Origin: Anisodus tanguticus
Taxonomy: Eukaryota; Streptophyta; Magnoliopsida; Solanales; Solanaceae
Direction: 5' to 3'
NCBI GenBank assembly: GCA_034509755.1
Contig: CM067559.1
Coordinates: 30,432,032 to 30,496,031 of the forward strand
Length of the DNA: 64,000 bases
Made by a program: the position numbers and the translations under genes. Numbering within the stretch: the stretch's first letter is position 1; each line of letters opens with the position of its first letter. This document shows, one piece after another, positions 21,568 to 33,124 of the stretch. The notes under the pieces are model-generated. The model was not told the origin of the DNA. It did not search any database and was given only the letters and a program-made list of their open reading frames with translations.

Positions 21568-22334
21568 TGTCACGACCCAAATCGAAGGGTCATGACGGGC
21601 ACCCGGACCTCACCTGCCGAGTACCATTAAGCATACGTTCAACATCTAATCATAATTAATGAAATCTTATAGAAAGAAGGCCAACCGATATACATAAATA
21701 CATACTAGTACGACAAGGTCATACAAGACTACTACACACATGACACATGTCTACAAGCCTCTAAAGGGTAAGTGATATCAAAAAGGTCGAGACAGTGCCC
21801 CGCCATACCCATATATACATGTAAAAATACCGTACCAAGATTAGACCAACACTCCGAAACAAGGGGAATGCTCCAAAATCTGTTGAGTCAGCAACCTACT
21901 AACGTGGATCGTCTCCCTGTCTACGTGAACCTACGGGCATGAAACGCAGCGTCTCCCGACAAAAGGGACGCCAGTACGACTGATGTACTGACTATGTCAA
22001 GCATGAATAATAGCATAACAGGGATATAACAATAAAATGAAACAGCCGACAATATTAGTCGGTAGTAACAGCTGACAATAGCAGCCGATAGTAACAGCTG
22101 ATATAGCCGATAGTAACAGTTGACAGAAATGGTTGACCAGCAGTAAATGCCTCTGAGGGCCCTAATGCATATGCCTAAATGTCATACACAATGCAAATGC
22201 GGTATACATATAAATATTGGCCACACAAGGGCATCTTCCTTCCCATAACTGCCTCTGTGGGCATCATTTTTAGTGATAATTTGTACTAGCTACAGGTGGT
22301 GACGCGTATATAATGTCATTCCCTTTTCTCCATC

Positions 22335-22336
<2 letters not shown>

Positions 22337-22372
<36 letters not shown>
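22337..22372. repeat. (TA)n microsatellite
   Basis: About 18 TA units inside the chromovirus LTR. Confidence 0.95.
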
Positions 22373-22376
<4 letters not shown>

Positions 22377-22496
22377 CATACCATATAGTAGTGTATATAA
22401 CACATGTGGGTCCAGGGTAATACATGAATATAATGCAAATGAAAATGCATGAATAACAATGAAACATTCTGAACTTATCGGATGACATAATATCCT

Positions 22497-22605
22497 TGTA
22501 CCTTCGGCTAACATTGGGAATATTAATATGTACCTTCGGCTAACATTGGGAATATTAACATGTACCTTCGGCTAACATTGGGAATATTAATATCTTCCCA
22601 AGATA
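22497..22605. repeat. Three tandem 36-bp units in the chromovirus LTR
   Basis: The unit contains tgtaccttcggctaacattg and ends in gggaatattaa; three nearly identical copies run head to tail. Confidence 0.93.
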
Positions 22606-23526
22606 CCTCAATAAGGATTTAGGAACATATGTAGGCATGCTTTCAACATAGGAATCAATAACATGCACATTCTTAACTACTAAGAGTAGAACAATTTATG
22701 GAACAATATTACGGTTATGTTTCGTTACATGGAACATGCCAAAAGAAAGAAGGATTTGCCTTAACATACCTGTGTCGAGTCGCCTAACAACACAATTTAT
22801 ACAGCTCAACTAGCACCGCATATTCCAAGAACTACTATGGATGTAGCAAGAAGTTGGACAAGTCTGATTATTCCCCTCTACAGCAATCCGGTAATGGCGT
22901 TAATCTTGTTAGTCTATATTTGGTAAAGGTTACTTGCACTTACCTAATTATACACTTCTCTCGGCTACTGGTGACCACTGGTCTAAAATCTGTATAGGCA
23001 TGTCCAAGCATAGTAACTTATATGGTTCCTTTCTTGCTTACACGTTTCTTTCGCTAAGGAGACTAGTGAACAAAATGCATCCTTAAGTGTTTTAATTAAT
23101 AAGTGGACCGTGAGGTCCAACCACCTCTTAAGCCCCTACTTGACACCTTAGTAAACATGTGTCACCACTAGCTACTCCCTAAACCATTAGTCACCAATTA
23201 GTCATTTAGGGGTTCATTTAAATGCTACACGTAATATTCCCATTTAGTCTTGTCCCCCACTCAAAATTATAAATTAGCCGACCCTTGTTGTCTTCACTAT
23301 AATTTACCAATTAGCCGATCAGCATTGTCAAGTAGCCGATCATTGTTATTGATTAGTTGATCAATGTCGTCCATTAGCCGATGGATCCTAAATTAGGTTC
23401 GGGCGCATCATTTTATGTACTGAGCTCTTTATTAGCATACGTGAATATGACATAACTTCCCAAAACTCGGGTCTACTTTCATATGTTTAGATGGTCAATC
23501 ATCACCCGAAAGTACGGGGTGTTACA

Positions 23527-24521
23527 TCATTCCCCCTTAGAAACATTCATCATCGAATGTTGGGGTGACATATCTAATTCCCGCCATGTAGTCAGAGAAC
23601 ACCTCCATCGCTTCACATGCCATATAATATAACATATATCGTTATATCAGATCCCACATGGTCATCAAGCCTTTATTATAATACTCTGAAATAGTACTCA
23701 CCTCATGTTTCTCTCGGAGCCTCGGCGTTGGTCTGAAATAAGTAGGGATATTTGTGTTTCATCACCGTCTCCCATGTCATTTCTTCTACGTTCTTATCCG
23801 TCCAAAGAACTTTCACGGAGGCTACTTCTTTATTCCTCAACTTGCGGACTTGTCGATAACAATAGGATAGCAATAGGAACCTCTTCATATGATAGGTCCT
23901 CTGTAACTTTCACATCGTGAATTGATACCATCCGGGGAGGATCTCCAACACACGCCTTTAACATTAAAACACAGAAAACCCAATTGAGAAATCTCCAACT
24001 ACAAAGGCAAGTCCAATTCGTAAGCTACCTGGCCGATTTGTCGAATTATGCGATATGGCCCAATGTACCTTGGGATGAGCTTTCTTTTTTTATCAAATCT
24101 CATTACACCCTTCATAGGAGAGATCTTCGAAAAGAGTCAATCATTCACTTGAAACTTTAGGTCTCACTGTCGCACATCTGAATACAATTTCTGACTACTC
24201 CTAGCGATTAATAATCGTTCTTGGATAAGCTTCACACCCTCTATGGCTTGGTGAACTATGTCAGGTCCAAATAATTCTGATTCGCCTACTCTGAACCATC
24301 CAACAGGAGGTTTATATTTCCGTCAATACAAAGTCTCGTATAGGGTCATTTTAATGCTAGCATAATAATTGTTATTGTACGCAAATTCAATAAGGGATAG
24401 ATGATCATCCCAACTTCTCTTGAAGTCTAATATGCAAGTTCGTAGCATGTCCTTGAGCGTTTGAATCATACGCTTGGCCTGCCCATCTGTATGAGGGTAG
24501 AAAGATGTGCTAAGATTGGCC
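23527..24521 (-). pseudogene. Chromovirus integrase C-terminal part and chromodomain
   Basis: Minus strand. The chromodomain at 23703-23888 reads VRKLRNKEVASVKVLWTDKN then VEEMTWETVMKHKYPYLF and ends in a stop; chromodomains at the integrase end direct these elements to marked chromatin. Upstream (24521 down to about 24040) is the integrase core end: STSFYPHTDGQAKRMIQTLK, DMLRTCILDFKRSWDDHLSL and IEFAYNNNYYASI, with a stop after TLYETLY. The normally invariant Glu of GQAE is Lys here. The other integrase half is at 25467-25736, beyond an organelle-like insert. Confidence 0.85.
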
Positions 24522-25466
24522 GCAAAGCGGTACCACCCACCCTACCCTACCACCGTATACTGAGGTGCTCCCCGCCGGTTGTTGGAACGACGCGAGCCGG
24601 CCCGGCCCTAAAGTAGGTAGCCCCGAAAGCCGAACTCAGCAGAGTGGGTTTTTTGGCGACTAATCCGATCAGGCTAACCGGAACTGAACTTAAAGCAGGG
24701 GAAGAGGCATCAGCCGCTGAAAGTAATTGAATCGGGGAAGTTGCGAGTTTTTGACTGCCTTCCATTCCACTATTCTGATCAAATTAATTGCTCTTCCGAA
24801 CGGCCCGATGGGTCTACATCCATCCCTGAATGTCGTCGTGTACTGGCTCAGCGGTCAGCCTCCATTCGAATTATGTTAGGGGGTCTTTCGCCCATTCCTC
24901 AGTGAAAGGAAATGCTATTCAGGGATCAAAAAAGAAAGCTGGTGCCTCGTCAGAATCGTCCCCGCTGCATCGAAGAGTACCTATGCACCTATTCATTTGT
25001 GGGTCTGGAACCGAGGGCCTTTTTTTTTTTCAAGAGGAGCTTCTTGAAGTCTCTATTTGGCAAAGGGAGACGGAGAGGAATCTTCATCAAAGTGCTTATT
25101 TTTTTATAATTGAGACTCCCGAGAGCCAGAAGTATTAAAGGAATGGCCATAGGAATGGGCGCATCATGACAGTTTGCCTAGCGTCTTTCGCTGTCTGTTA
25201 TTAGAAGAAGGAAGGGATGGGATAGGTGGAGGACTTTAATACCAAAAAAGATCCTTCTGAAACATAATATTTTACTACCTCAATAAATGCCCGAGAGCAT
25301 TCAAAAAATATTCTCTTCCAAGTTCAAGCGAGTTCTTGTTTTGACTTTTGAACATCGGTGGAAAGGTCGAGAAGGCACCTAAAAATCGCTTTAGAAGCCA
25401 GATTAGGAAAGTTCTTGTATATCGATCGGAAAGAAGCAGCTGCCGCTCCGCGAGCTAAGTAAATGA
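24522..25466. other. Probable mitochondrial DNA insertion (NUMT) in chromovirus integrase
   Basis: About 0.95 kb whose texture differs from its neighbours: more G+C, no retroelement frame, and phrases of plant mitochondrial intergenic type (for example gggaagttgcgagtttttg, gaatggccataggaatggg). It lies exactly between two integrase halves, after DRGMQFI (25467 side) and before NLSTSFYPHTDGQ (24521 side). I do not recognise a known mitochondrial gene, so the source is inferred. The plus-strand frame at 24830-25138 has no recognisable homology. Confidence 0.5.
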
Positions 25467-25736
25467 ACTGCATACCTCGGTCAGATATAATATAAATATG
25501 TGTACCATGAAGGCGTACAACTTTGCGTAGTCCTCGGCTGTGTAGGTAGTTTTGACTGCCAGGAATTGAGCCGATTTGGTCAGTCTAGCAACCATCAATG
25601 TTCTGAGTCCAGCGAGCTACAAATTCCGCAATGTCCCTCTTCATGTCGTTCCACCAATACATACCCTTGAGATCATAACACATCTTAGTATATCCAGGGT
25701 GAATGGAATGTTGTGAGCAATCAATCCCTTTCCCCA
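25467..25736 (-). pseudogene. Chromovirus integrase core, first half
   Basis: Minus strand. Contains YWWNDMKRDIAEFVA, a decayed core segment and ISDRGMQF, the second catalytic Asp region of the integrase. The sequence then stops at the organelle-like insert. At its far end (25736) the element is truncated, with no reverse transcriptase in the window. Confidence 0.8.
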
Positions 25737-25796
25737 TGCCCCTTCTTCTACCCCTATGTAATAAAAATATTTTTTTTTAAAAAAAGTGTAAATGAA

Positions 25797-26170
25797 CTTT
25801 CTTTCCTCATTCTGATTGGTTCATGTAAGTCATCAAGCTTATCACAAATGCTATGTGATAAGGTTGCTTGTGATCGACCAAGACATGTCATTTTGAAACT
25901 TGGCGATTTTTTATTAGTTCTTGAATTCGATTGTTATTGCCACATCATTTGAACATGTGGAATTATCTTATTGGTCTTTAATTTAATTGGGATGTCATGC
26001 CACTGGCACGTGACATGAATTTGGGCCTCAAAATGAAATGGACCTTGGACTTCAATTTAATAAAATTGATTTATTTAATTGTGCCGTCCAAATTAGTTGT
26101 TCAATTCAAATGAACAAGAATTTAATCCTAATTTTGTATGGATTTAACCCAATAAAATTTATGTATCTAC
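25797..26170. repeat. Dispersed repeat, right copy
   Basis: Direct-orientation partner of 18337-18720, sharing the same ordered motifs with small deletions. It begins just beyond the truncated end of the chromovirus. Confidence 0.75.
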
Positions 26171-27084
26171 AATATTCTAAGACAGGCAGAATCATCGCGA
26201 ACTACAAAATAAGAAAAAAAGTTATATACAGGATTACTACTATGAGCCTAGGTTTTAAAAAATATGATATTTTTATATTAACACTCAAGCAATCACAAGA
26301 AGATTATATCTCACAATTAAGCCTTAATCTGTTGATGTCAACCCAATCAACAAAATCCAAAGAGTACAATTTATCTAGCTTCTCCAATTTCTAAGGGCTA
26401 CGACCCTAAAAACATTTTAAAACAAAACTATACCTAAAAATTCAAAATATTCGATTCAAGTTACATCCCTAAAAGAAACCGATGCATAAAGAAGAGCAAA
26501 AGGAATTTATTAACTACTAAAATTTAAACAAGAAGCTACTGGTAAACTCAGAATATTGTATTAACTAGACGCGTCGGACGATGGTACCATGAGTTTAGTG
26601 ACTCTCACATTTTAATCTAATATATTTGATGAGCCCACTACTCCAAAGGGTTTCATTCGGTATATAATCCCTTTCTTTTGTATAGTCCCATACCTCTTCT
26701 TAATACTACCCAAACACGCAAACAAGATATGTTTGATGTCATTCTTTGAATTGAACATAAAAAGGCTGGACAAATGTCACTAGTGGTTTGACTTTATAAT
26801 TCATTGCTCTGAACCTTAAAACTCAAATGGTTTTCAAAGAAAAACAGAAAGTAAGAGAATAAACTAAAAGGATTCTGCAACCTAGCCTGTTACGGGGAAA
26901 ATGTAGAACAAATAAAACCCACAAAGGAGCAGTCATCTCTGATCTCCTCCTCAGCACTTTGGGATGTGCAAGGATCGAATTTGAGAATTATTAGTTTTAT
27001 ATTTTGATATTCGGATTTTATAAAGTATAATTCGAATTCTATCTAAATAAGCTCGGATATTTTTTAAATTCGGTTTTGAATTAA
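26171..27084. other. AT-rich stretch without a recognised gene
   Basis: No domain, exon series or transposon ends recognised. A 118-codon frame at 26038-26394 overlaps the repeat and looks like chance. Confidence 0.5.
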
Positions 27085-27225
27085 TGTCACAGGTTTAAGC
27101 CGTGAAAACAGCCTCTTGCAGAAATGAAGGATAAGACTGTACAATAAATATGTGTGGTTCTGACCTTCCTCGGACCCCGCGCGTAGCGGGAGGTTAGTGC
27201 ACCGGACTGCCTTTCTTTATTTTAG
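27085..27225 (+). mobile_element. Au-type SINE, 5'-truncated
   Basis: Matches the body and 3' end of the plant Au SINE: cacaggtttaagccgtg, cagcctcttgcagaaatg, then cctcggaccccgcgcgtagc and gtgcaccggactgcc, ending in a T-rich run. The tRNA-like 5' region with A and B boxes is missing. Confidence 0.8.
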
Positions 27226-27479
27226 TCTGAATAATTCGAATTTTTTATTTTAAGCCTATAGCTTGAATTGCTTCTTATTCTTACAAAAAATGAATATTTA
27301 AATAAAATATTATTATAAAATTATCTTAACAATTCTTGATTGCTATTGCAATTATGTAAATTCATGCAAACAATGAAGTTATTACCGAAATTTAAATGCA
27401 ATAGAAGCATTAATAAGCGGTCTCGTGAATTAACAAATCCAATATAGTAAATTCCTATCATACGGATAGCCGGCGATAG

Positions 27480-29075
27480 GGCTCAGTATAAGGTAAGGTT
27501 GTCCGGTGGATCGGGTCGGTCTAATCCCGACCCAACCCGGCCCACTATCCAGCTATAACGGACATTTTTTGGCCTCAACCACACCCCATAAACCCCTCTA
27601 CCCCCTTAATATTTATTTTTAACCCCTAAGTTAATATATTTACACTTTAACCCTATTTTTCAATTATAAATAACTCATTTTCTTCTTCATTTTTCTCACA
27701 AATCTTCCAACCATCTCTCTAATCTCTCAATTTATCTCTCTACAAATCTTCCTACTATTAAATATTATATCAAAGTTAAAAAATTGAGAGTGAATTTGGC
27801 AACTAGCTTGAGGATCATCCATCAAGCAAAGTTTCAATTTTCAACCTCGATTACACGTCGATGTTACGTTGGCGTTTGGTACCTTCGTTCCTTCTTTAAA
27901 TTATTATTGTTACTTAATTTTAATTATCGCACTTACTTTCTTTTATTTAATTATTTACTTGTATAATTAAAATGAAAGGATTTAAACGTTTAATTACGGA
28001 TAAGGGTAAGGGTGCTTCTTCTAGCAGGGGTAAAAATGGTAAGAGTACTTTTAGTAATCCTATTCCTAGTCCCAATGATTTGATTGATTTCAGTAATATT
28101 GATAAAAATGCTTTTTTTAATGATATACTAGTAGATGATGAAGTAGATGAATCAAAATTTAATTTAAACGATAATATAGATGACACACCCACTAGTGCAC
28201 ATCAACCTCAGGCTCAAACTGAGTCTCAGCCTGAAACTGAAATGCCTCCTATTCCCCCTAGTATGAATCGAGGTCACACAAAACGAAAACTAAAATCAGA
28301 TGCATTGCATTTTTTTTATAGGGACGAAGAGAATCAACTAGCTAGATGTAAAATTTGTAAAAATATTTATAAATTTAAAACCGGAAAAGGTTAAGGTGGG
28401 ACGGGAGGTTTACTGAGACATGTACAAGGTGAGCACACAGCTAGGTGGAATCAATACATGGCTAAAAATCGAGTGTGTCAATGCCATCTGAGTCCGGACA
28501 AGGTTCTCATAGTGTTCCCGACCTAGTACAGGGTACCAACGAAGAAGAAGACTACAACTACAACTACAACTACAACGAAATCTTGTCCGAGGGAGCAGGA
28601 AGCGACGTTGAAGAATTTGACAAACAAATTCCAATTCCAACAAAAGATCCTCAAGACATTGTGAGGAAATTCAAAAGAGTATGATTGAATATGTAATTTT
28701 TTAATTGCAATTTTAGTATTTTACTATGGCATTTGCAACTTTTCAACAACACCACAAAGTTGTAATTTTAAAATTGTATTACTATGTCATATTTCTATTA
28801 AATAATATAAGAGACACAAAAATAGCATTGGGATGTTTATTTTACACTATCTTGTTCAATTATTGGAGTGTTTGTATATAACTATATATTATTTTTTTAA
28901 ATTAAGTGGCAAAAAAAATACCGAGTCCCGACCCGACCCCGTTCCGGCGGGATGTGGGACGGGACAGGACCCCCCACCGTCCCGCCTAGCCCGGCCCGCC
29001 ACGCCCACCGGAACCCGAGTCCCGACCCTCCCCCAGTCCCGCCGGGTCCCGAGCCAGACTCATTTCAATTCTTGG
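27480..29075 (+). mobile_element. hAT-type DNA transposon relic
   Basis: Bounded by GC-rich, inverted subterminal segments built from ggtcgggt/cccgaccc motifs (27497-27545 and 28921-29055) around an AT-rich body, the pattern of plant hAT elements in this window (compare 41984-42160). It holds only the N-terminal part of a transposase gene. Most of the transposase is deleted. I could not define exact terminal repeats or the 8-bp target duplication. Confidence 0.65.
27972..28684 (+). pseudogene. hAT transposase N-terminus with BED zinc finger, broken
   Basis: An acidic leader (MKGFKRLITDKGKGASSSRG) is followed by a BED-type finger: HFFYRDEENQLARCKICKN at about residues 115-135. The second half, GGTGGLLRHVQGEHTARW, lies after an in-frame TAA at 28392-28394, so the finger is split by a stop. 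After a frameshift near 28475 there is an acidic tail (28475-28684) with EEEDYNYNYNYNEIL, like the C-terminal linker region of hAT transposases. The catalytic core is missing. Confidence 0.75.
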
Positions 29076-29112
29076 GATTGAGTTAGACCTAAGAATTGGA
29101 ATGAGTCTGGCT
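29052..29112. repeat. Inverted repeat joining hAT relic and TRIM
   Basis: agccagactcatttcaattc (29052) pairs with gaattggaatgagtctggct (ending 29112) with one mismatch in a 22-bp arm; the loop is 17 bp. Part of the left arm and loop (cttgggattgagttagacct) is also the inverted form of TRIM LTR sequence. Confidence 0.85.
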
Positions 29113-29239
29113 TTAATACCATGTAAAGAATGGATCTTGGGTCTAATTCAATCCCAAAAGCTAGCTTGTACGGTGAGGATTGTCCAAGTCCATATAAAGA
29201 GTTCATGTTCTCGTTCCATATCCGACGTGACTCTTAACA
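29111..29239 (-). mobile_element. TRIM LTR with primer site, fragment
   Basis: An LTR at 29122-29239 begins tgtaaagaatggatcttggg and ends actcttaaca, very like the TRIM LTRs at 3423-3765. Next to it is ctttaatacca (29111-29121), the decayed Met-tRNA primer site. The second LTR is absent, so this is a truncated copy. Confidence 0.8.
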
Positions 29240-29469
29240 CAAACTATGGACACCCTAAGCAGGCACTAACAACCACAATATCAATGAGATTGGAGATCCA
29301 AACTCACACAAAGTAACAACTTAATTAAATACACCAAACCAAAAAAAAAACTAAAAAAATGTAACTGAACGCTTTGGAGTAAATGATCTTCAACACCTTG
29401 TTGACAATTTAAATTTAAATACAAAGAAAAACACTACATCTCCTAGCTAGTCATGAACAATTGAATGAA

Positions 29470-30149
29470 TCAGTATTGAAGCCTCATCTGTTGCTGGAAC
29501 TGCATCATCTGCTCACAAACACAACAAAAAACACTCATTTCAATCTTTACCATATATACAAACACTTAATCATATGATCCCTCATAAAAGTTCCAAGATA
29601 AAGAGGAGGGGGGTTCATTTACGGCCCGTCGGTCAAATTTTAATTATGGGCACTAGCAAAAATATACAAAACATATACATCGATTATGTAATAGATATAT
29701 TGCAAGTATATTTAGGTATACGATATATATATATATTCTTCTTTTTTCTTCACCTCACTTTTTTGTTCTTCTCCACTGTTGTTTTCTTGATTCCCCACAG
29801 CATTCTCAGTTGGTTGAAAAAAAATTGAGATCAAATTGTTGATTAACCCTCCACCTCCACTTTCATTACCACTTTTCTCCTCTACTTTACAAGCTATATC
29901 TTCCTTCTCATCCTCGTCTTTAACATCAAAAATATTGTTTTTTTCTTTGTTGTTAGCCTCCCCTACTCTAGGGCTCATTAAGTTTGAAATTATATGATTA
30001 ATAAGCCCACCACCTTCTTCCTTTCCTTTGTCACCACCTTTACTATCTTCACTTATTTCTCCAACATTTTCTTGGCTTTTTTCTTCCACTTCTTGATCTC
30101 TAGAGTTGGAGAAGCCAAAGTTTGCAATATCATTGATACCATCTTCCAT
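29470..30149 (-). CDS. Small acidic protein of unknown function, two-exon model
   Basis: Family not recognised. Exon 1 is 30149-29754 (132 codons, starting MEDGINDIANFGFSNSRDQE). It ends at a good donor (GAG|GTGAAG) in phase 0. Exon 2 is 29508-29470, after an acceptor gtttgtgagcag, encoding MMQFQQQMRLQY and a TGA stop; the total is 144 residues. Without splicing, the frame continues to 29712 through a low-complexity KKKEEYIYISYT tail. The protein is very acidic, probably disordered, and carries two similar hydrophobic patches: EGGGLINHIISNLMSP and SGGGGLINNLISIFFQP, which could form short amphipathic helices. It matches no transposon protein I know, and upstream DNA (30150-30330) is not repetitive. 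The exon 2 assignment is inference; exon 1 is more certain. Confidence 0.5.
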
Positions 30150-30329
30150 TTCTTGTCACTTTTTTCAGGATATTTTAGCCAAAAGTTTACTAAATATGGA
30201 GGTTTTGAAATAGAGGTGATAAAGATGGACAAATGTCATTTTTATAGGTTATTCATATGGCAATGCTACACGTATTTTGAAGACTTTTGTCTGGCTTTGG
30301 CTGTGTATTACAGTACCCAATGAGGGAAA

Positions 30330-31000
30330 CACATGTGAAAGTTCCTTGGATTCTCTCTCTCCTATGCTATTACTGGTAAAGTCGGTTGTGATATCTATTT
30401 AAAATGAGAGATGTTACAATGCTTCGGTAGTTCGGTTTCTCTTTTTCAAAAGACCAATAGGTAAGGCTTTCAGTGATAAAGTATACTATAAAATTGATAC
30501 ACAAATGTGGTAAAAAATTGACGGGCACCCAATTTTGACTCTACTGTTTAATTTGTACTTGGTTTTTATATTTTTTATACCTATACTGACTCCAAAGTTT
30601 AGATATACAGTATTTGAAATTAGATTTGACAAAATTAAACTTCAAATAAAATAACTGAAGTTATATATAAGTGAAATTCATATATTTTTGTCTGAACTTC
30701 AGTCATGTGTGGCTGAATTGACTGGATCATATATGCTTGAAATTCAGTTATTTTTATTGTACTTCAACTATTTTTGTTTGAATTTTAGTCATGTGGGCAT
30801 GAACTCTAAATATGGCTAAATTTCAACCATATATGATGAACTTCAGTAATATGAAATTTTAGATATTATGCCTGATATTTTGTTTGAAGTTAGACTTTAT
30901 GTAGACTAACTTCAAACATTAAAATTGTCTCGAAATGGTATACATATAAAAAATAATTACAAAGCAAGCATAAATTAAATGACGACGTCAAAATCTAATA
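30330..31000. repeat. AT-rich region with degenerate repeated motif
   Basis: Between about 30640 and 30930 the motif gaacttcagtcatgtg and variants (aaattcagttattttt, gaattttagtcatgtg) recur in both orientations, like degenerate tandem repeats of a DNA transposon interior. No gene is visible. Confidence 0.5.
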
Positions 31001-32086
31001 TTCATGCACTTCGTCCCACAAATGTGAGATGTAGATCAGCAACTTAAATTCACTAAGCGTCATTACATTTAAGATAGAGTAGCGGTTGTCTTCTTTATAC
31101 ATAAAAGTTGGAATGAAAAAAGTAATATAAGATTTAACTTCTTCTTTTTCCACAAAATACTCGTGGTTGTGATTCCACGGGTGTAAAAAGTAATTTAATC
31201 TTAAATTGTGTGGTAAAAGATATAAGATCGTCAAACTACATAAATATCAGACCTCACTTATAAGATTACACTTGATATGTTGTTATTGTTCGTTAAACTA
31301 CATAAATAGAGTTGGCTGTTAATCTCTTGAACAATTCTCCTTTTAACACAATCATAGTGCTAAGTAGACGGTCCTCTTCAATTACGTGTATATAAGCTTC
31401 ATCATTTGCAGTATGAGCAGTAGAAATAAGATTTGATCCTTAAAAACACAAGAGGAATAAATGGAGATAAAAAGACTTGAAAGAAGTACGAGATTTTACA
31501 TTTAGTGTTGAGTAAAGACACTTTTGTTATCCACTAAAGTCTTCATCAATGATTTTCTCATCATCAAAGAATATAATGGAATGAATAGGACTTTAATCCT
31601 CTATAAGAAGTATGTAGTTTGAGTTTTGAAAATAGAGAAATTTCTAAAGAAAATCTTTTCTTTTTACAAAATCTTACATAGGCTGCATTCGAATAAATTA
31701 GGCCAGCAAATATCTGATACCGAATAATTATACAAAAACTCATCCATGTTTTCGTATACACAAAATGTGTTTTTACTTATTGGAGCAAAATATTGAATTA
31801 CTTCACCTCTCACTAAACAATTCTATTCATGTGGAAATATCCAAGCTAGTATAGGTTAAAGACGGGCTTTGGTACGGCTGCTAAGCAAAATCTATTATTG
31901 GAGGGGACGGTGCCGCGTTTTGTTGGGAAAAGCAGCACATCTGTCCTGTAATGTCACAAGGGCCAATAAGAACTCTGTTGGTTGCTATTGTAGTAAAGCA
32001 GTACAAAAAATAAATAAATATTACAAATGTTCGAAAGGATAGATAAATGGTCAATCTTCAAAACTGCCGCAAGCTTGTTGTGTCAT
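31001..32086. other. Stretch without a recognised gene
   Basis: AT-rich, with short chance frames on the minus strand (31234-30995, 31761-31564). Nothing recognised up to the copia target site gaatc at 32087. Confidence 0.5.
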
Positions 32087-32091
32087 GAATC

Positions 32092-33124
32092 TGTTGGAAA
32101 TTTGCCTTTGGCGGGAGTTGCGACCGACCAACTTTAACGGCTTAAACACTAGTGTAACGTATGTTGGAGAATCCGGTTCTTCACACATGCATGATCTACT
32201 AAGTACGTAGATAACCGTAGGGCCAAGAATCGTCAAATTTCATTGAGAAATGAAAGAGATATTGGTTCACGAAGTAAGGTGTTTGAAGCATGGAAAGTGT
32301 GGTATTGTGTGTAATTCTCCCTCATCGGTAGAGGAAGAAAGAATTGTTGTGTATATAAGATTCGAAATTGGTTTGGGGTTTGGAACCCCAAGGGGTATCC
32401 CATGTGTTTAAAGGAGGGAGGACCTAGATGTGCTTCGGTTCGAGGAAAGACCACACGCGCGCCGCCGCCGCCCGTCCCGTCCGGTCCCGGTTCCGGGTTC
32501 CGGGTTCCGGGTTCCGGGTTCCGGGTTCTCGGGTTCACGGGTTCACGGGTTCACGGGTTCACGGGTTCACGGGTTCACGGGTTCACGGGTTCACGGGTTC
32601 ACGGGTTCACGGGTTCACGGGTTCACGGGTTCACGGGTTCACGGGTTCACGGGTTCACGGGTTCACGGGTTCACGGGTTCACGGGTTCACGGGTTCACGG
32701 GTTCACGGGTTCACGGGTTCACGGGTTCACGGGTTCACGGGTTCACGGGTTCACGGGTTCACGGGTTCACGGGTTCACGGGTCAGAAAACTTTGCCAGAA
32801 GTACAGTTTGATCCCAGAAGTTTCAGACGTACAGTTTGAACCAGAATTCTTTCAGATGTACAGTTTGGTCCCTGAAGTTTCCAGAAAATCAGAATTTCGA
32901 CGGTCAAAAACAGAAATGCCAAGCACAAACTCAATTCAGCAAAAACTGTTTACATTTTTCCGCCTTCTACAAAACTGGAATTTCCAGTTTTTCTTGTGTA
33001 ACACTTGTAATTTTCAGATTACTAGTTGAACTATTGAATCTTTGTTTATCCTTTCGAATACTTGTAATAGTTAAATACTTCCCGTACTGCTTTATAAAGT
33101 ACCATAGAGCAAAATCTCCCAACA
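32092..33124 (+). mobile_element. 5' LTR of copia element C
   Basis: Contains a TATA-like tatataag at 32352 and the octamer array. Relative to the right LTR it lacks the 401 bp corresponding to 37917-38317; the join is at 32940/32941, where the flanking sequences share tcagc. Confidence 0.9.
32531..32783. repeat. Octamer minisatellite (GGGTTCAC)n, about 31 copies
   Basis: Nearly perfect head-to-tail copies of gggttcac, preceded by ggttccgg-type degenerate units from 32495. Because eight is not a multiple of three, each forward frame reads the same eight-residue repeat (SRVHGFTG). The open frames across it (32402-33029) are therefore artefacts of the repeat. Confidence 0.97.

Larger units (their letters stand above)
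21568..23526 (-). mobile_element. 3' LTR of a chromovirus (Ty3/gypsy)
   Basis: About 1.96 kb: tgtcacgacccaaatc at the left and tacggggtgttaca at the right on the plus strand, so TGTAACACCCCG...GTCGTGACA on the minus strand, the usual ends of Solanaceae chromovirus LTRs. A polypurine tract (plus strand ttccccctta, 23530-23540) adjoins it. It contains a (TA)n run, a triplicated 36-bp unit and gccgata-rich repeats. The partner LTR is not in the window. Confidence 0.85.

Noticed and set aside
24830..25138. 102-codon frame as a gene
   Set aside because: It lies in the organelle-like insert and has no recognisable protein similarity.
32402..33029. Three overlapping long frames encoding SRVHGFTG repeats
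   Set aside because: All come from the (GGGTTCAC)n array, which has no stop codon in any forward frame.
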